Positions 17,619 through 26,267 of a stretch of DNA of 64,000 nucleotides are shown piece by piece; position 1 is the stretch's first letter, and every line of letters begins with the position of its first letter. Where the stretch lies: assembly GCF_007923295.1 (NCBI RefSeq), contig NZ_VOIR01000017.1, positions 90,036 to 154,035 on the forward strand, in the 5' to 3' direction. A model generated the notes under the pieces. That model had not been told where the DNA came from and made no database searches. It saw only the letters and a list, made by a program, of their open reading frames with translations. The position numbers and the translations under genes are program-made. This DNA is from Agrococcus sediminis (lineage in GTDB: Bacteria; Actinomycetota; Actinomycetes; Actinomycetales; Microbacteriaceae).

Positions 17619-19400
17619 ATGAGCGAGCGACGAGGGATCTTCGGCCGGCGGCGGGGCGACGACGGGCCGCGGGCGAGCCTCCGCGAGCTGCTGCCCTACC
17701 TCTTCCCCAAGAAGGGGCTGCTCGCCGGCGCGATCGTGCTGTCGGTGCTGGGCGCCGCCTTCTCGCTCGCCCAGCCCGCCCTCGCGCAGGAGCTCATCGC
17801 CCGCGTCGAGCGGTCGGAGCCGCTCGCGTGGCTGCCGCTCCTGCTGCTCGTGATCGTCGTGGTGGGCGCGGTGCTCGACGGCTTCCAGCACTTCCTGCTG
17901 CAGGTGCTCGGCGAGCACGTCGTGCTGCGCACGCGCCGCACGCTCGTCGGCTCGCTCCTGCGGCTGCCGATCGCCGAGTTCGACGCCCGCCGCGTCGGCG
18001 ACCTCGTCAGCCGGGTGGGCAGCGACACGACGCTGCTGCGCGCCGTGCTCACCCAGGGGCTCGTCGAGTCGATCGGCGGCCTGCTGACGCTCGTGGGCGC
18101 GGTGATCGCGATGCTCGTCATCGATCCGCTGCTGCTGGGCCTGACCGTGCTCGTGCTGGGCGTCGCGATCGCCGGGATGCTCGCGGTGATGCCGCTGCTC
18201 ACGCGCGCCTCCGGCCGCGCGCAGGAGCAGGTCGGGCACCTCACGAGCGCGCTCGAGCGCGCCATCTCGGCCGTGCGCACGGTGCGCGCCGCGGGCGCGA
18301 CCGAGCGCGAGGCACGGGCGATCGGCGACCGCGCCGGCGACGCGTTCGCGGCCGGTGTCGGCGTCGCGCGCATCTCGGCGCTCGTCGTGCCGATCTTCGG
18401 CGTCGCGATGCAGCTCGCGTTCCTGGTGGTGCTCGGCGTCGGCGGCCTGCGGGTCGCCACGGGCGAGATCGGCATCGCGCAGCTGGTCGGCTTCCTGCTG
18501 TTCCTGTTCCTCATGATCATGCCGCTCGGCCAGCTCGCCGGGGCGATCTCGGCGGTGAGCGTCGCGCTCGGCGCGCTGGGGCGCATCCAGGAGATCGTGC
18601 GCCTCCCCTCGGAGACGGATGCGGATGCGCGCGTCGCGCTCGAGCCGCGGCCGGGAGCGCCGATGGTCGCCTTCGAGGACGTCGCCTTCGCGTACCCGTC
18701 CTCCCCCGACCGGCCGGTGCTCGAGGGGGTGTCGTTCGCCGTGCCGGCGGGCACCCGCACGGCGATCGTCGGCCCGTCGGGCGCGGGCAAGTCGACGGCG
18801 TTCGCGCTCGTCGAGCGCTTCTACGACGCGGACGCGGGCCGCGTGCTCGTCGGCGGCGAGGACGTCCGCGACGTGGACCGCGCATCCCTGCGCTCCCGCA
18901 TCGGCTACGTCGAGCAGGACGCGCCCGTGCTCGCCGGGTCGCTGCGCGACAACCTGCTGCTCGGCGCGCCCGACGCCACCGACGAGCAGCTGCTCGCCGC
19001 GCTCGAGTCGGTGAACCTGGGCGAGCTCGTGCGCCGCGCCGAGGACGGGCTGGGCGCCGAGGTCGGCGAGGGCGGCGTGCTGCTCTCGGGCGGCGAGCGG
19101 CAGCGGCTCGCGATCGCGCGGGCGCTGCTCGCCGCGACGCCGATCCTGCTGCTCGACGAGTCGACCGCCAACCTCGACGCGCGCAACGAGGCCTCGCTCA
19201 AGCTCGCGCTCGACGTCGCGAGCGAGGGCCGCACCACGCTCGTGATCGCACATCGGCTCGCGACCGTCGTCGACGCAGACCAGATCGTCGTCCTCGAGGC
19301 CGGCCGCGTGCTCGCGACGGGCACGCACGCCGAGCTGCTCGAGACCTCGCCGCTCTACCGCGAGCTCGCGGCCCACCAGCTGCTCGCCCCGGCGGCGTGA
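17619..19400 (+). CDS. ABC transporter ATP-binding/permease (half exporter, MsbA/LmrA type)
   Basis: 593 residues. The N-terminal six-helix membrane domain (about 30-310) is followed by a nucleotide-binding domain with Walker A 'GPSGAGKSTAFAL', signature 'LSGGERQRLAIARALL', Walker B 'ILLLDESTANLD' and 'VIAHRLATV'. It should work as a homodimer exporting a lipophilic compound. I prefer the ATG at 17619, 10 bases after GGGAG; the ATG at 17610 sits only one base from that site. It is divergent from the DrrA-like operon, and the next gene starts 11 bases after its stop. Confidence 0.9.
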   Translation: MSERRGIFGRRRGDDGPRASLRELLPYLFPKKGLLAGAIVLSVLGAAFSLAQPALAQELIARVERSEPLAWLPLLLLVIVVVGAVLDGFQHFLLQVLGEHVVLRTRRTLVGSLLRLPIAEFDARRVGDLVSRVGSDTTLLRAVLTQGLVESIGGLLTLVGAVIAMLVIDPLLLGLTVLVLGVAIAGMLAVMPLLTRASGRAQEQVGHLTSALERAISAVRTVRAAGATEREARAIGDRAGDAFAAGVGVARISALVVPIFGVAMQLAFLVVLGVGGLRVATGEIGIAQLVGFLLFLFLMIMPLGQLAGAISAVSVALGALGRIQEIVRLPSETDADARVALEPRPGAPMVAFEDVAFAYPSSPDRPVLEGVSFAVPAGTRTAIVGPSGAGKSTAFALVERFYDADAGRVLVGGEDVRDVDRASLRSRIGYVEQDAPVLAGSLRDNLLLGAPDATDEQLLAALESVNLGELVRRAEDGLGAEVGEGGVLLSGGERQRLAIARALLAATPILLLDESTANLDARNEASLKLALDVASEGRTTLVIAHRLATVVDADQIVVLEAGRVLATGTHAELLETSPLYRELAAHQLLAPAA

Positions 19401-19410
19401 CGGAGGCACC

Positions 19411-20439
19411 ATGACCGCCAGGAGCTCCCTGCTCTCGACCGACCTGCCGCTGGCCGCCGCACCCATGGCGGGCGGCCCGACCTCGGTGGCGCTCGCCACC
19501 GCCGCGGCGGCGGCCGGCGCCTTCCCGTTCCTCGCCGCCGGCTACAAGGCGCCGGAGGCGATGGCGGGCGAGATCGAGCAGCTCCGCGCGCTCGACGCGC
19601 CGTTCGGGGTCAACCTCTTCGTGCCCGCGAGCGCCGCGGTGGACCGCGCGGCGTTCGCGGCGTACGCCGAGCGCCTGCAGCCGGAGGCGGACGCCTACGG
19701 CCTGCGACTCGACCCCGAGCCCGTCGAGGACGACGACGCCTGGGAGGCCAAGCTCGACCACCTGCTCGCGCACCCCGTGCCGGTCGTCTCGCTCACGTTC
19801 GGCCTGCCGCCGCGGTCCGAGATCGCGGCCCTGCAGCAGCGCGGCACGCGCGTGCTCGCCAGCGTCACGACGCCGGAGGAGGCCGGCCGCGCCGCCGCAG
19901 CAGGCGTCGACGGACTCGTGGTGCAGGGCCCCGACGCCGGCGGGCACTCCGCGACCCACGACCCGCTCCGCGCGATCGAGCCGGCCTCGACGGCATCGGT
20001 CGTGCGCGGGGTGCTGCGCTCGGTCGACCTGCCGGTGATCGCCGCGGGCGGCGTCGACGGGCCGGCCGCGGTGCGCGCGCTGCTCGACGCCGGCGCGGAG
20101 GCGGTCGCCGTGGGGACGCTCCTGCTGTGCACCGACGAGGCCGGCACCTCGCCGACGCACCGCGCCGCGCTGCGGGATCCGCGCTTGAGCGAGACCGTGC
20201 TGACCCGGGCGTTCACCGGTCGACCGGCGCGGGCGCTGCGCAACGGCTTCATCGACCGGCACGACGCCGCGGCGCCGGCGGCCTACCCCGCCGTGCACCA
20301 CCTCACCCGCGAGCTCCGCCAGGCGGCGGGCCGAGCGGGCGATGCCGACCGGCTGCACCTGTGGGCCGGCACCGGCTGGCGCAGCGCGACCGAGGGCCCC
20401 GCAGGCGAGGTGCTCGCGCAGCTCGCCTCGCAGGTGTGA
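19411..20439 (+). CDS. Nitronate monooxygenase (NPD/2-nitropropane dioxygenase family)
   Basis: 342 residues, FMN-dependent TIM barrel. The N-terminal 'LPLAAAPMAGGPTSVALATAAA' region, the FMN/substrate motif 'GLVVQGPDAGGHSATHD' with the probable catalytic His near residue 181, 'PVIAAGGVDGPAAV' and 'GAEAVAVGTLLLCTDEAGTS' are characteristic. It detoxifies nitronates; some relatives act on other substrates, so this is a family-level call. It follows the ABC exporter by 10 bp and is probably co-transcribed. Confidence 0.88.
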   Translation: MTARSSLLSTDLPLAAAPMAGGPTSVALATAAAAAGAFPFLAAGYKAPEAMAGEIEQLRALDAPFGVNLFVPASAAVDRAAFAAYAERLQPEADAYGLRLDPEPVEDDDAWEAKLDHLLAHPVPVVSLTFGLPPRSEIAALQQRGTRVLASVTTPEEAGRAAAAGVDGLVVQGPDAGGHSATHDPLRAIEPASTASVVRGVLRSVDLPVIAAGGVDGPAAVRALLDAGAEAVAVGTLLLCTDEAGTSPTHRAALRDPRLSETVLTRAFTGRPARALRNGFIDRHDAAAPAAYPAVHHLTRELRQAAGRAGDADRLHLWAGTGWRSATEGPAGEVLAQLASQV

Positions 20440-20458
20440 GGCGGCGCGGCCGGACCGA

Positions 20459-21928
20459 TCAGGCGAAGGGGTTGGGCATGAGCGTGTACTTCGTCTCGAG
20501 GTACTCGTGGATGCCCTCGGCGCCGCCCTCGCGGCCGAGGCCCGACTGCTTCACGCCGCCGAACGGGCCCGCCGCGTTGGAGACGACGCCGACGTTCAGG
20601 CCCATCATGCCCGTGTCGATGCGGTCGATCATGCGCTGGCCGCGATTGGTGTCCTCGGTGAAGACATAGCCCACGAGGCCGTACTCGGTGGCGTTCGCGA
20701 GCCGCACCGCGTCGTCCTCTGTCGCGAAGCGCTGGATCGCCACCACCGGCCCGAAGATCTCCTCGATCGACACCGCCATCGACGCATCCACGCCGTCGAG
20801 CACGGTCGGCTCGAAGAACGAGCCGGGCCCGTCGATCGCCTTGCCGCCGGTGACGAGCGTCGCGCCGTCGGCCACCGCCGACTCGACGAGCCGCACGGCG
20901 TTGTCGACCGCCTTGTCCTCGACGAGCGGGCCGATCTGCACGCCCTCCTCGGTGCCGCGGCCGATCTTCATCGCCTTCACCGCGTCGCCGACGCGACGTG
21001 CGAACTCGTCGGCGATCGACTCGTGCACGATGAAGCGGTTCGCGGCCGTGCAGGCCTGCCCGATGTTGCGGAACTTCGCCAGCAGCGCGCCCTCGACCGC
21101 CTTGTCGAGGTCGGCGTCGTCGAACACCACGAACGGCGCGTTGCCGCCGAGCTCCATGGATGCCTTCAGGACGTTGTCGGCCGCCTGCTTCAGCAGCTGC
21201 ACTCCCACGGGCGTCGAGCCCGTGAACGACACCTTCCGCAGCCGCGGGTCGGCCAGCAGCCGCTCCGAGAGCGCGCCGGTCGACTTCGTCGTGATGACGT
21301 TCACGACGCCCTTCGGCAGGCCGGCCTCCTCGAGCAGCCCCACGAGCGCCAGCGTCGTCAGCGGCGTCAGCGTCGCCGGCTTCACGACCGCGGTGCAGCC
21401 CGCGGCGAGCGCGGGAGCGATCTTGCGGGTCGCCATCGCGAGCGGGAAGTTCCAGGGCGTGATCAGGAAGCACGGGCCGACCGGCCGGTGGGTCACGATC
21501 ATCTGGCCCGTGCCCTCGGGCGTCATCATGTAGCGGCCGTCGATGCGCACCGCCTCCTCCGAGAACCAGCGCAGGAACTCGCCGCCGTAGGCGACCTCGC
21601 CGCGGGCCTCGGCCAGCGGCTTGCCCATCTCGAGCGTCATGAGCAGCGCGAACTCCTCCTTGCGCTCCTGGAGCAGGTCGAACGCCTTCCGCAGGATCTC
21701 GCCGCGCACGCGAGCGGGCGTGCGCGCCCACTCCTCCTGCGCCGCGACCGCCGCGTCGAGCGCTCGCACGCCGTCCTCGACCGAGCCGTTCGCGATCTGC
21801 TTGATGACCTCGCCGGTCGCCGGGTCGCGCACGTCGATCGTGCCCTGCTCGCCGTCGATCCACTCGCCGCCGATGAACAGCCGGCCGTGGACGGCCTCGA
21901 GGACCTGGCTCTCGGTGGTCGCGCTCAT
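20459..21928 (-). CDS. gabD: NAD(P)+-dependent succinate-semialdehyde dehydrogenase
   Basis: 489 residues, ALDH superfamily. The nucleotide site 'ITPWNFPLAMATRKIAPALA', the 'SFTGSTPVG' turn, the general base in 'MELGGNAPFVVFDDAD', the catalytic Cys in 'NIGQACTAANRF' and 'EEIFGPVVAIQRF' are present. GabD oxidises succinate semialdehyde to succinate at the end of GABA breakdown, but no gabT is nearby. GabD proteins usually have TCV(C/A)xNR here rather than ACTAANR, so substrate range could differ. AGGAG precedes the ATG. A GTATAC palindrome lies 30-43 bases upstream. Confidence 0.87.
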   Translation of the reverse strand: MSATTESQVLEAVHGRLFIGGEWIDGEQGTIDVRDPATGEVIKQIANGSVEDGVRALDAAVAAQEEWARTPARVRGEILRKAFDLLQERKEEFALLMTLEMGKPLAEARGEVAYGGEFLRWFSEEAVRIDGRYMMTPEGTGQMIVTHRPVGPCFLITPWNFPLAMATRKIAPALAAGCTAVVKPATLTPLTTLALVGLLEEAGLPKGVVNVITTKSTGALSERLLADPRLRKVSFTGSTPVGVQLLKQAADNVLKASMELGGNAPFVVFDDADLDKAVEGALLAKFRNIGQACTAANRFIVHESIADEFARRVGDAVKAMKIGRGTEEGVQIGPLVEDKAVDNAVRLVESAVADGATLVTGGKAIDGPGSFFEPTVLDGVDASMAVSIEEIFGPVVAIQRFATEDDAVRLANATEYGLVGYVFTEDTNRGQRMIDRIDTGMMGLNVGVVSNAAGPFGGVKQSGLGREGGAEGIHEYLETKYTLMPNPFA

Positions 21929-21957
21929 GAGGACTCCTTCGCGGGATGATTGCGGTT

Positions 21958-21971
21958 GATCGTATACGATC
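21958..21971. promoter_or_regulatory. Perfect palindrome in the gabD promoter (GntR/FCD-type operator candidate)
   Basis: GATCGTATACGATC is a perfect 14-bp palindrome. A GTATAC core is typical of operators for GntR-family (FadR/FCD) repressors. It overlaps a possible -10 for gabD on the minus strand. No gntR gene is in the window. Confidence 0.6.
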
Positions 21972-22010
21972 GTCGCCCGGTCGCGCGAGCGGCGACGAGC
22001 TCCTCCAAGC

Positions 22011-24170
22011 CTACGACTCGGCGCCCTTCCGCCCCAGCCTCGACGGCCACCACGTCCTCGGGCCGATCTCGAGCGCGAGCGCCGGCACCAGCAGCGAGCG
22101 CACGATGGTCGTGTCGATCAGCACGCCGAGCGCGACGATGATGGCGAGCTGCAGCAGGAACAGCACCGGGATCACGCCGAGCGCCGCGAAGGTCGCCGCG
22201 AGCACCACGCCGGCGGAGGTGATGACGCCGCCGGTGACGCGCAGACCGCGCAGCACGCCCTCCCGGTGCCCGAGCCTGCCGACCTCCTCGCGCACGCGGG
22301 TCATGAGGAAGATGTTGTAGTCGACACCCAGCGCGACGAGGAACACGAAGGCGAACAGCGGCACCGAGGGGTCCATCGCGGGCACGCCGAGCGCGGTGAG
22401 GATGACGGCGCCGACGCCGAGCGCCGTCCCGTACGACAGCACCGTGGTGGCGATGAGCAGCACCGCCGACACGATCGAGCGCAGCAGCGCCATCAGGATC
22501 AGCAGGATCACCGCGAGCACGACCGGGATGATGAGCGCGCGGTCGCGCTGGGATGCGTCGTTCGTGTCGATCGCGGTCGCGGTCGGCCCCCCGACGATCG
22601 CGTCGGGCGTCACGGCGGCCACGCGCTCGCGCAGCTCCCGCACGGTCTCCTGCGCGGCGTCGGAGTCGGGCGCATCGACGAGCGTCGCCTGGATGAGCAC
22701 CTGCCCCTCGACGACCGTCGGGGTGGCCGCGGCGAACGGCGAGGCCGGGTCCACGGGCAGCGGGATCGAGCCGGCGGGCGAGTCCTCGCTCGCGACCGCG
22801 ACCCCGTCGACGCCGTCGACCTCCGCCGCGGCCTCGGCCACCGCATCCAGCTCGCCCTCCGGGGCGAGGATCTGCGTGGGCGAGCCCGAGCCGCCCGGGT
22901 AGTGCGCCGAGAGCAGCTCCTGCCCGTCGCGCGCCTGCGACTCCCCCACCACGAACTCGCTCGAGGGCACGCCGTTCGCCTGCAGCTGCACGAGCCCCAC
23001 CGCGCCGACGCCGAGCACGAGCGCCGAGGCGATCCACACGGCGCGGGCGCGACGGTCGACGAGCTGCGCGACCGCGTTCCACAGGCCCTTGCCCTCGGGC
23101 TTCGTGCGCGGCCGCTCGGGCGTCGGCGCGAACGGCCAGAAGGCGACCCGCCCGAACGCCAGCAGCAGGGCGGGCAGCAGCGTGAGGCCGGCGAGGATCG
23201 CCGCCGCGATGCCGATGGCGGCGACCGGACCGAGCTGCTGGTTGGAGACGAGGTCGCTCAGCAGCAGGCACAGCAGGCCCGCGATCACTGTGCCGCCCGA
23301 GGCGATGATGGGCTCGAACGAGCCGCGGAGCGCCTGCAGCGTCGCGCGCCAGCGCGAGCGCTCCTGCCCGAGCGCCTCGCGGTAGCGCGCGGTGTAGAGC
23401 AGGCCGTAGTCGGTCGCCGCGCCGACGACGAGGATGAAGAGGATGCCCTGGGTCTGGCCGCTGAGCGTCAGGACGCCGGCCTGCGCCAGCAGGAACACCA
23501 CGAGGATCGCGAGGCACAGCGCGGCGACCGAGGTCAGCAGCACCAGGATCGGCAGCAGCGGCGACCGGTAGACCACGATGAGGATGACGAGGACGGCGCC
23601 GAGCGCGACGAGCAGCAGGATGCCGTCGATGCCGGCGAAGGCTGCCGAGATGTCGGCGCTGAAGCCCGCGGGGCCGGTCACCGCGGCGGTGGCGCCGGCG
23701 GGCAGCTCGGCCTCCTCGAGCGCCAGACGCACGGCCTCGACCGTCTCGGTGAGCTCCTCGGTCGAGCCGGAGCCGTCGAGCAGCGCCACGACCTGCGCGG
23801 CCTGGCCGTCGTCGCTCGGGATGACCGGCGACACCTCGACCACGCCCTCGAGGTCGGCGATCTCCTGCTGCAGCTGCTCGACCTGCGCGAGGTCGCCCTC
23901 GTCGAGCTCGCCCTCGGTCGCGAGCACCACGATCGCGGGCACCTCGTCGGCGCCGAGGAACTCCGGCAGCAGCGACTGCACCTCGGTCGAGTCGGCGCTG
24001 GCCGGCAGGAAGCTCGTCTGGTCGTTCGACACGACCGACGAGAGCCGCCCGAAGGTCGGGCCGCCGAGCCCGAGCGCGGCGAGCCAGCCGAGGATCAGGA
24101 CGGCGGGGATGAGCACCCGCAGCCAGGTGGGCACGCGGCGGGTGGACGAGGTGCGGGCGGAGGTAGCCAC
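22011..24170 (-). CDS. MMPL family (RND-type) transporter
   Basis: 719 residues with two repeated halves: a lone N-terminal helix (about 17-38), a periplasmic domain (40-190), five helices (about 195-365), then a second helix, a second external domain (about 395-545) and five more helices. 'GAATDYGLLYTARYREAL' and 'GVDYNIFLMTRVREEV' are the paired, proton-relay-bearing TM4/TM10 motifs of MMPL/YdfJ proteins. Probable exporter of a lipid or hydrophobic compound. The start is GTG at 24170, six bases after a TAGGCT -10, giving a leaderless transcript (see the promoter entry). Confidence 0.9.
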   Translation of the reverse strand: MATSARTSSTRRVPTWLRVLIPAVLILGWLAALGLGGPTFGRLSSVVSNDQTSFLPASADSTEVQSLLPEFLGADEVPAIVVLATEGELDEGDLAQVEQLQQEIADLEGVVEVSPVIPSDDGQAAQVVALLDGSGSTEELTETVEAVRLALEEAELPAGATAAVTGPAGFSADISAAFAGIDGILLLVALGAVLVILIVVYRSPLLPILVLLTSVAALCLAILVVFLLAQAGVLTLSGQTQGILFILVVGAATDYGLLYTARYREALGQERSRWRATLQALRGSFEPIIASGGTVIAGLLCLLLSDLVSNQQLGPVAAIGIAAAILAGLTLLPALLLAFGRVAFWPFAPTPERPRTKPEGKGLWNAVAQLVDRRARAVWIASALVLGVGAVGLVQLQANGVPSSEFVVGESQARDGQELLSAHYPGGSGSPTQILAPEGELDAVAEAAAEVDGVDGVAVASEDSPAGSIPLPVDPASPFAAATPTVVEGQVLIQATLVDAPDSDAAQETVRELRERVAAVTPDAIVGGPTATAIDTNDASQRDRALIIPVVLAVILLILMALLRSIVSAVLLIATTVLSYGTALGVGAVILTALGVPAMDPSVPLFAFVFLVALGVDYNIFLMTRVREEVGRLGHREGVLRGLRVTGGVITSAGVVLAATFAALGVIPVLFLLQLAIIVALGVLIDTTIVRSLLVPALALEIGPRTWWPSRLGRKGAES

Positions 24171-24171
24171 T

Positions 24172-24259
24172 TAGCCAGCCTATCTGTTAGTTCGGCTATG
24201 TAAACAGCGCATCCTCGCGGAAGCGCAATGCAGACAGGCTACATGTAGTTCCGCTACAT
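24172..24259 (-). promoter_or_regulatory. MMPL promoter with three TAG-N5-CTA operators
   Basis: On the minus strand, TTTACA (24204-24199), a 16-base spacer and TAGGCT (24182-24177) form a good promoter, with initiation expected at the GTG start. TAG-N5-CTA inverted motifs occur at 24172-24182 (covers the -10), 24188-24198 (inside the spacer) and 24246-24256. The last is extended to ATGTAG-N5-CTACAT (24243-24259), a perfect 6-bp arm palindrome. This layout suggests repression by a dimeric TetR/MarR-like protein encoded elsewhere. Confidence 0.65.
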
Positions 24260-24264
24260 CTCCG

Positions 24265-24837
24265 TCAGGGCAGCCCGACGACCTCCACGCCCGCGTCCCG
24301 CAGCTCGTCGAGCGCCGCCGCGCGCGTCACGGGCGACACCGCGGAGGTCAGGCCGTCGATGACCCGCACGGAGAACCCGGCGAGCGCCGCGTCGAGCGCC
24401 GAGGCCTTCACGCAGTAGTCGGTCGCGATGCCGACGACGTCGAGCCGATCGACGCCCTGCTCCTCCAGCACCTCGCCGAGCGTCTCGCCGTCGTCGGTCG
24501 TGCCCTCGAACGCGGAGTACGCGGGCTCGCCCTGCCCCTTCTTGATGTGCACGTCGATCGCGAGCGCGTCGAGCGCGGGGTGGTACTCGGCACCCTCGGT
24601 GCCGGCGACGCAGTGCACCGGCCAGGAGTCGACGAAGTCGGGCTCCCCTGCCGCGAAGTGCCCGCCGTTGTCGCTGTCGGGGTCGTGCCAGTCGCGGCTC
24701 GCGGCCACGAGCGCGTACTCGTGGGTGCGCAGGTGCTCGGTGATCGCGGCGGCGACCGCCGCCCCGCCCGTCGTGCCGAGCGCGCCGCCCTCGGTGAAGT
24801 CGTTCTGCACGTCGACGATCAGGAGTGCTGTGGTCAT
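24265..24837 (-). CDS. pncA: Nicotinamidase / isochorismatase-family hydrolase
   Basis: 190 residues. The catalytic triad of PncA is visible: Asp in 'LLIVDVQNDFTEGGAL' (residue 9), Lys in 'DVHIKKGQGEPAYSAFEG' (about 98) and Cys in 'VVGIATDYCVKASALDA' (about 143). Metal ligands fit 'SRDWHDPDSDNGGHFA'. It converts nicotinamide to nicotinate for NAD salvage. The ATG at 24837 has TACGCT ending six bases upstream (leaderless pattern). It is divergent from the Cys-rich small gene, and the start-to-operator distance is about 45 bp. Confidence 0.92.
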   Translation of the reverse strand: MTTALLIVDVQNDFTEGGALGTTGGAAVAAAITEHLRTHEYALVAASRDWHDPDSDNGGHFAAGEPDFVDSWPVHCVAGTEGAEYHPALDALAIDVHIKKGQGEPAYSAFEGTTDDGETLGEVLEEQGVDRLDVVGIATDYCVKASALDAALAGFSVRVIDGLTSAVSPVTRAAALDELRDAGVEVVGLP

Positions 24838-24871
24838 GGGCCCAGCGTAGGACTCGGATGCGTCGGCCGAG

Positions 24872-24930
24872 TTGCGGAGACGATACCCCGGTGGGTATTG
24901 TGGGTCGCGACTAGATACCCCCAGGGGTAT
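24872..24930 (+). promoter_or_regulatory. Promoter with two CsoR/DUF156-type operators
   Basis: Two palindromes, ATACCCCGGTGGGTAT (24883-24898) and ATACCCCCAGGGGTAT (24915-24930), have the G/C-tract form of operators for CsoR/RcnR/CstR repressors (copper, other metals or persulfide). TTGCGG (24872-24877), 18 bases, TATTGT (24896-24901) would be the promoter; the first operator fills its spacer and the second lies just downstream of the start point. Confidence 0.7.
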
Positions 24931-24954
24931 TGCCGATCGCCTCGAGGAGACATC

Positions 24955-25116
24955 ATGTGCCGTTCCGTCCGCTGCCGAACCTGCGGCAAGACCACCTGGG
25001 CAGGCTGTGGCCAGCACGTCGCCGAGGTGCGCCGCGGCGTGCCCGCCTCGCAGTGGTGCGGAGGCCACCAGGACGAGCCGAAGCGCGGCTTCTTCGCGTC
25101 GCTGTTCGGCCGCTGA
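24955..25116 (+). CDS. Small Cys-rich (zinc-ribbon-like) protein
   Basis: 53 residues, begins MCRSVRCRTCGKTTWAGCGQ and ends with a basic/aromatic tail 'PKRGFFASLFGR'. Cysteines at positions 2, 7, 10, 18 and 35 plus His 21 could bind a metal; 'CRTCGKTTWAGCGQH' is a motif I associate with short conserved actinobacterial proteins of unknown function. The ribosome site GAGGAGA (24944-24950) sits 4 bases before the ATG. It lies directly behind two CsoR-like operators, which suggests it is induced by copper, another metal or sulfur stress. Function inferred from context only. Confidence 0.75.
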   Translation: MCRSVRCRTCGKTTWAGCGQHVAEVRRGVPASQWCGGHQDEPKRGFFASLFGR

Positions 25117-25223
25117 CCGACAGGGCATAGCGGGCGCCGAGGGCGCGGCCGTATCGTGAGGCGCCAGAGCGTCGTGCGGTGCGGCCGCACCGGTCGGCGC
25201 AGGATCGGCGAGCAGGTGCACGC

Positions 25224-26267
25224 ATGACGACGGGACCGGGGCTGACCCGCCTCTGGCGAGCCCTCCGCCGGGCGTGGCCCGCGCGCGGCGTGCCGGTCTG
25301 GGCGTGGCGCGCCATGATGCGCGCGGTCGCGGGCCGCGAGCTGCGCACGTTCAACGCAGACCCGATCGCCGACGTCCGCTACGACCTCGACATCGACTAC
25401 GTCGGGGACGGCGACGCCGCGCACCGCCTCGACGTGCTGTCGCCCGCGGGGCACGCCGATCGAGCGGGCGCCGGGGCGGCGCCGCTGCCGGTCTACGTCT
25501 ACTTCCACGGCGGCGGGTGGACCTCCGGCGACAAGGCCGCGCTCACGAAGTACTGCGCGAGCCAGAGCGTCGGCGGGATGGTGGTCGTCAACGCCAACTA
25601 CCGCCGCGCGACGCGCGCCCACATGGGGCACATCCTGCAGGACGCGGCAGCCGTGATGGCGTGGGTCACCGAGCACATCGCCTCCTACGGGGGCGACCCC
25701 GAGTCGGTGGTGCTCGGCGGCGACTCCGCGGGCGGGCAGATCGCCGCGCTGCTCACCGCCGCCTCCTTCCACCCCGAGCTGCAGCACCACCACGCGCTGG
25801 CCTCCGTCCCCGACCGGCGCATCGTGAAGGGGCTCGTGCAGCACTGCAGCGTGGTCGACTTCTCCGTCGTCTTCGAGCGGGGCTCCGCGCTCAGCCTCGA
25901 CTTCATCCGCATGCTCGTGCCCCGCCACCGGCACGTCCGGGGCGCGACGGCGTCGGCCGCGATGCGCTGGCTGCGCGGCGAGGCCCGGTTCCTCTCGCCG
26001 ATCGAGTGGCTCGCGCCGGAGTTCCCGCCCGTGCTCGTGACCACCTCCGAGCGCGACTACTTCTACCGCGCCAACATGAACTTCCTCCAGCGGCTCCGCG
26101 CGCACCGCATCCCGGTCGAGGCGCTCGTGTACGACCGGTCGGCGCGCAGGGCGGTGCACACGTGGCAGCAGAACGCCGCGCACGCCGAGTCGCAGGAGGT
26201 GTACCGCCGGCTGCACCGGTTCGTGCAGAGGGTGACGGGCGCAGCCCCGGAGGGCCTCCGCGCATGA
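25224..26267 (+). CDS. Alpha/beta hydrolase, HSL-type esterase/lipase
   Basis: 347 residues from the ATG at 25224. The oxyanion-hole motif 'VYFHGGGWTSGDKAAL' (about residues 93-108) and nucleophile elbow 'VLGGDSAGGQIAAL' (Ser near 172) define the hormone-sensitive-lipase group; late 'SERDYFY' and 'VHTW' supply the Asp and His candidates. The N-terminus is basic and short, with no clear signal peptide. It is the first of a three-gene coupled run with a second hydrolase and a glycosyltransferase (ATGA overlap at the stop). Substrate unknown. Confidence 0.85.
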   Translation: MTTGPGLTRLWRALRRAWPARGVPVWAWRAMMRAVAGRELRTFNADPIADVRYDLDIDYVGDGDAAHRLDVLSPAGHADRAGAGAAPLPVYVYFHGGGWTSGDKAALTKYCASQSVGGMVVVNANYRRATRAHMGHILQDAAAVMAWVTEHIASYGGDPESVVLGGDSAGGQIAALLTAASFHPELQHHHALASVPDRRIVKGLVQHCSVVDFSVVFERGSALSLDFIRMLVPRHRHVRGATASAAMRWLRGEARFLSPIEWLAPEFPPVLVTTSERDYFYRANMNFLQRLRAHRIPVEALVYDRSARRAVHTWQQNAAHAESQEVYRRLHRFVQRVTGAAPEGLRA

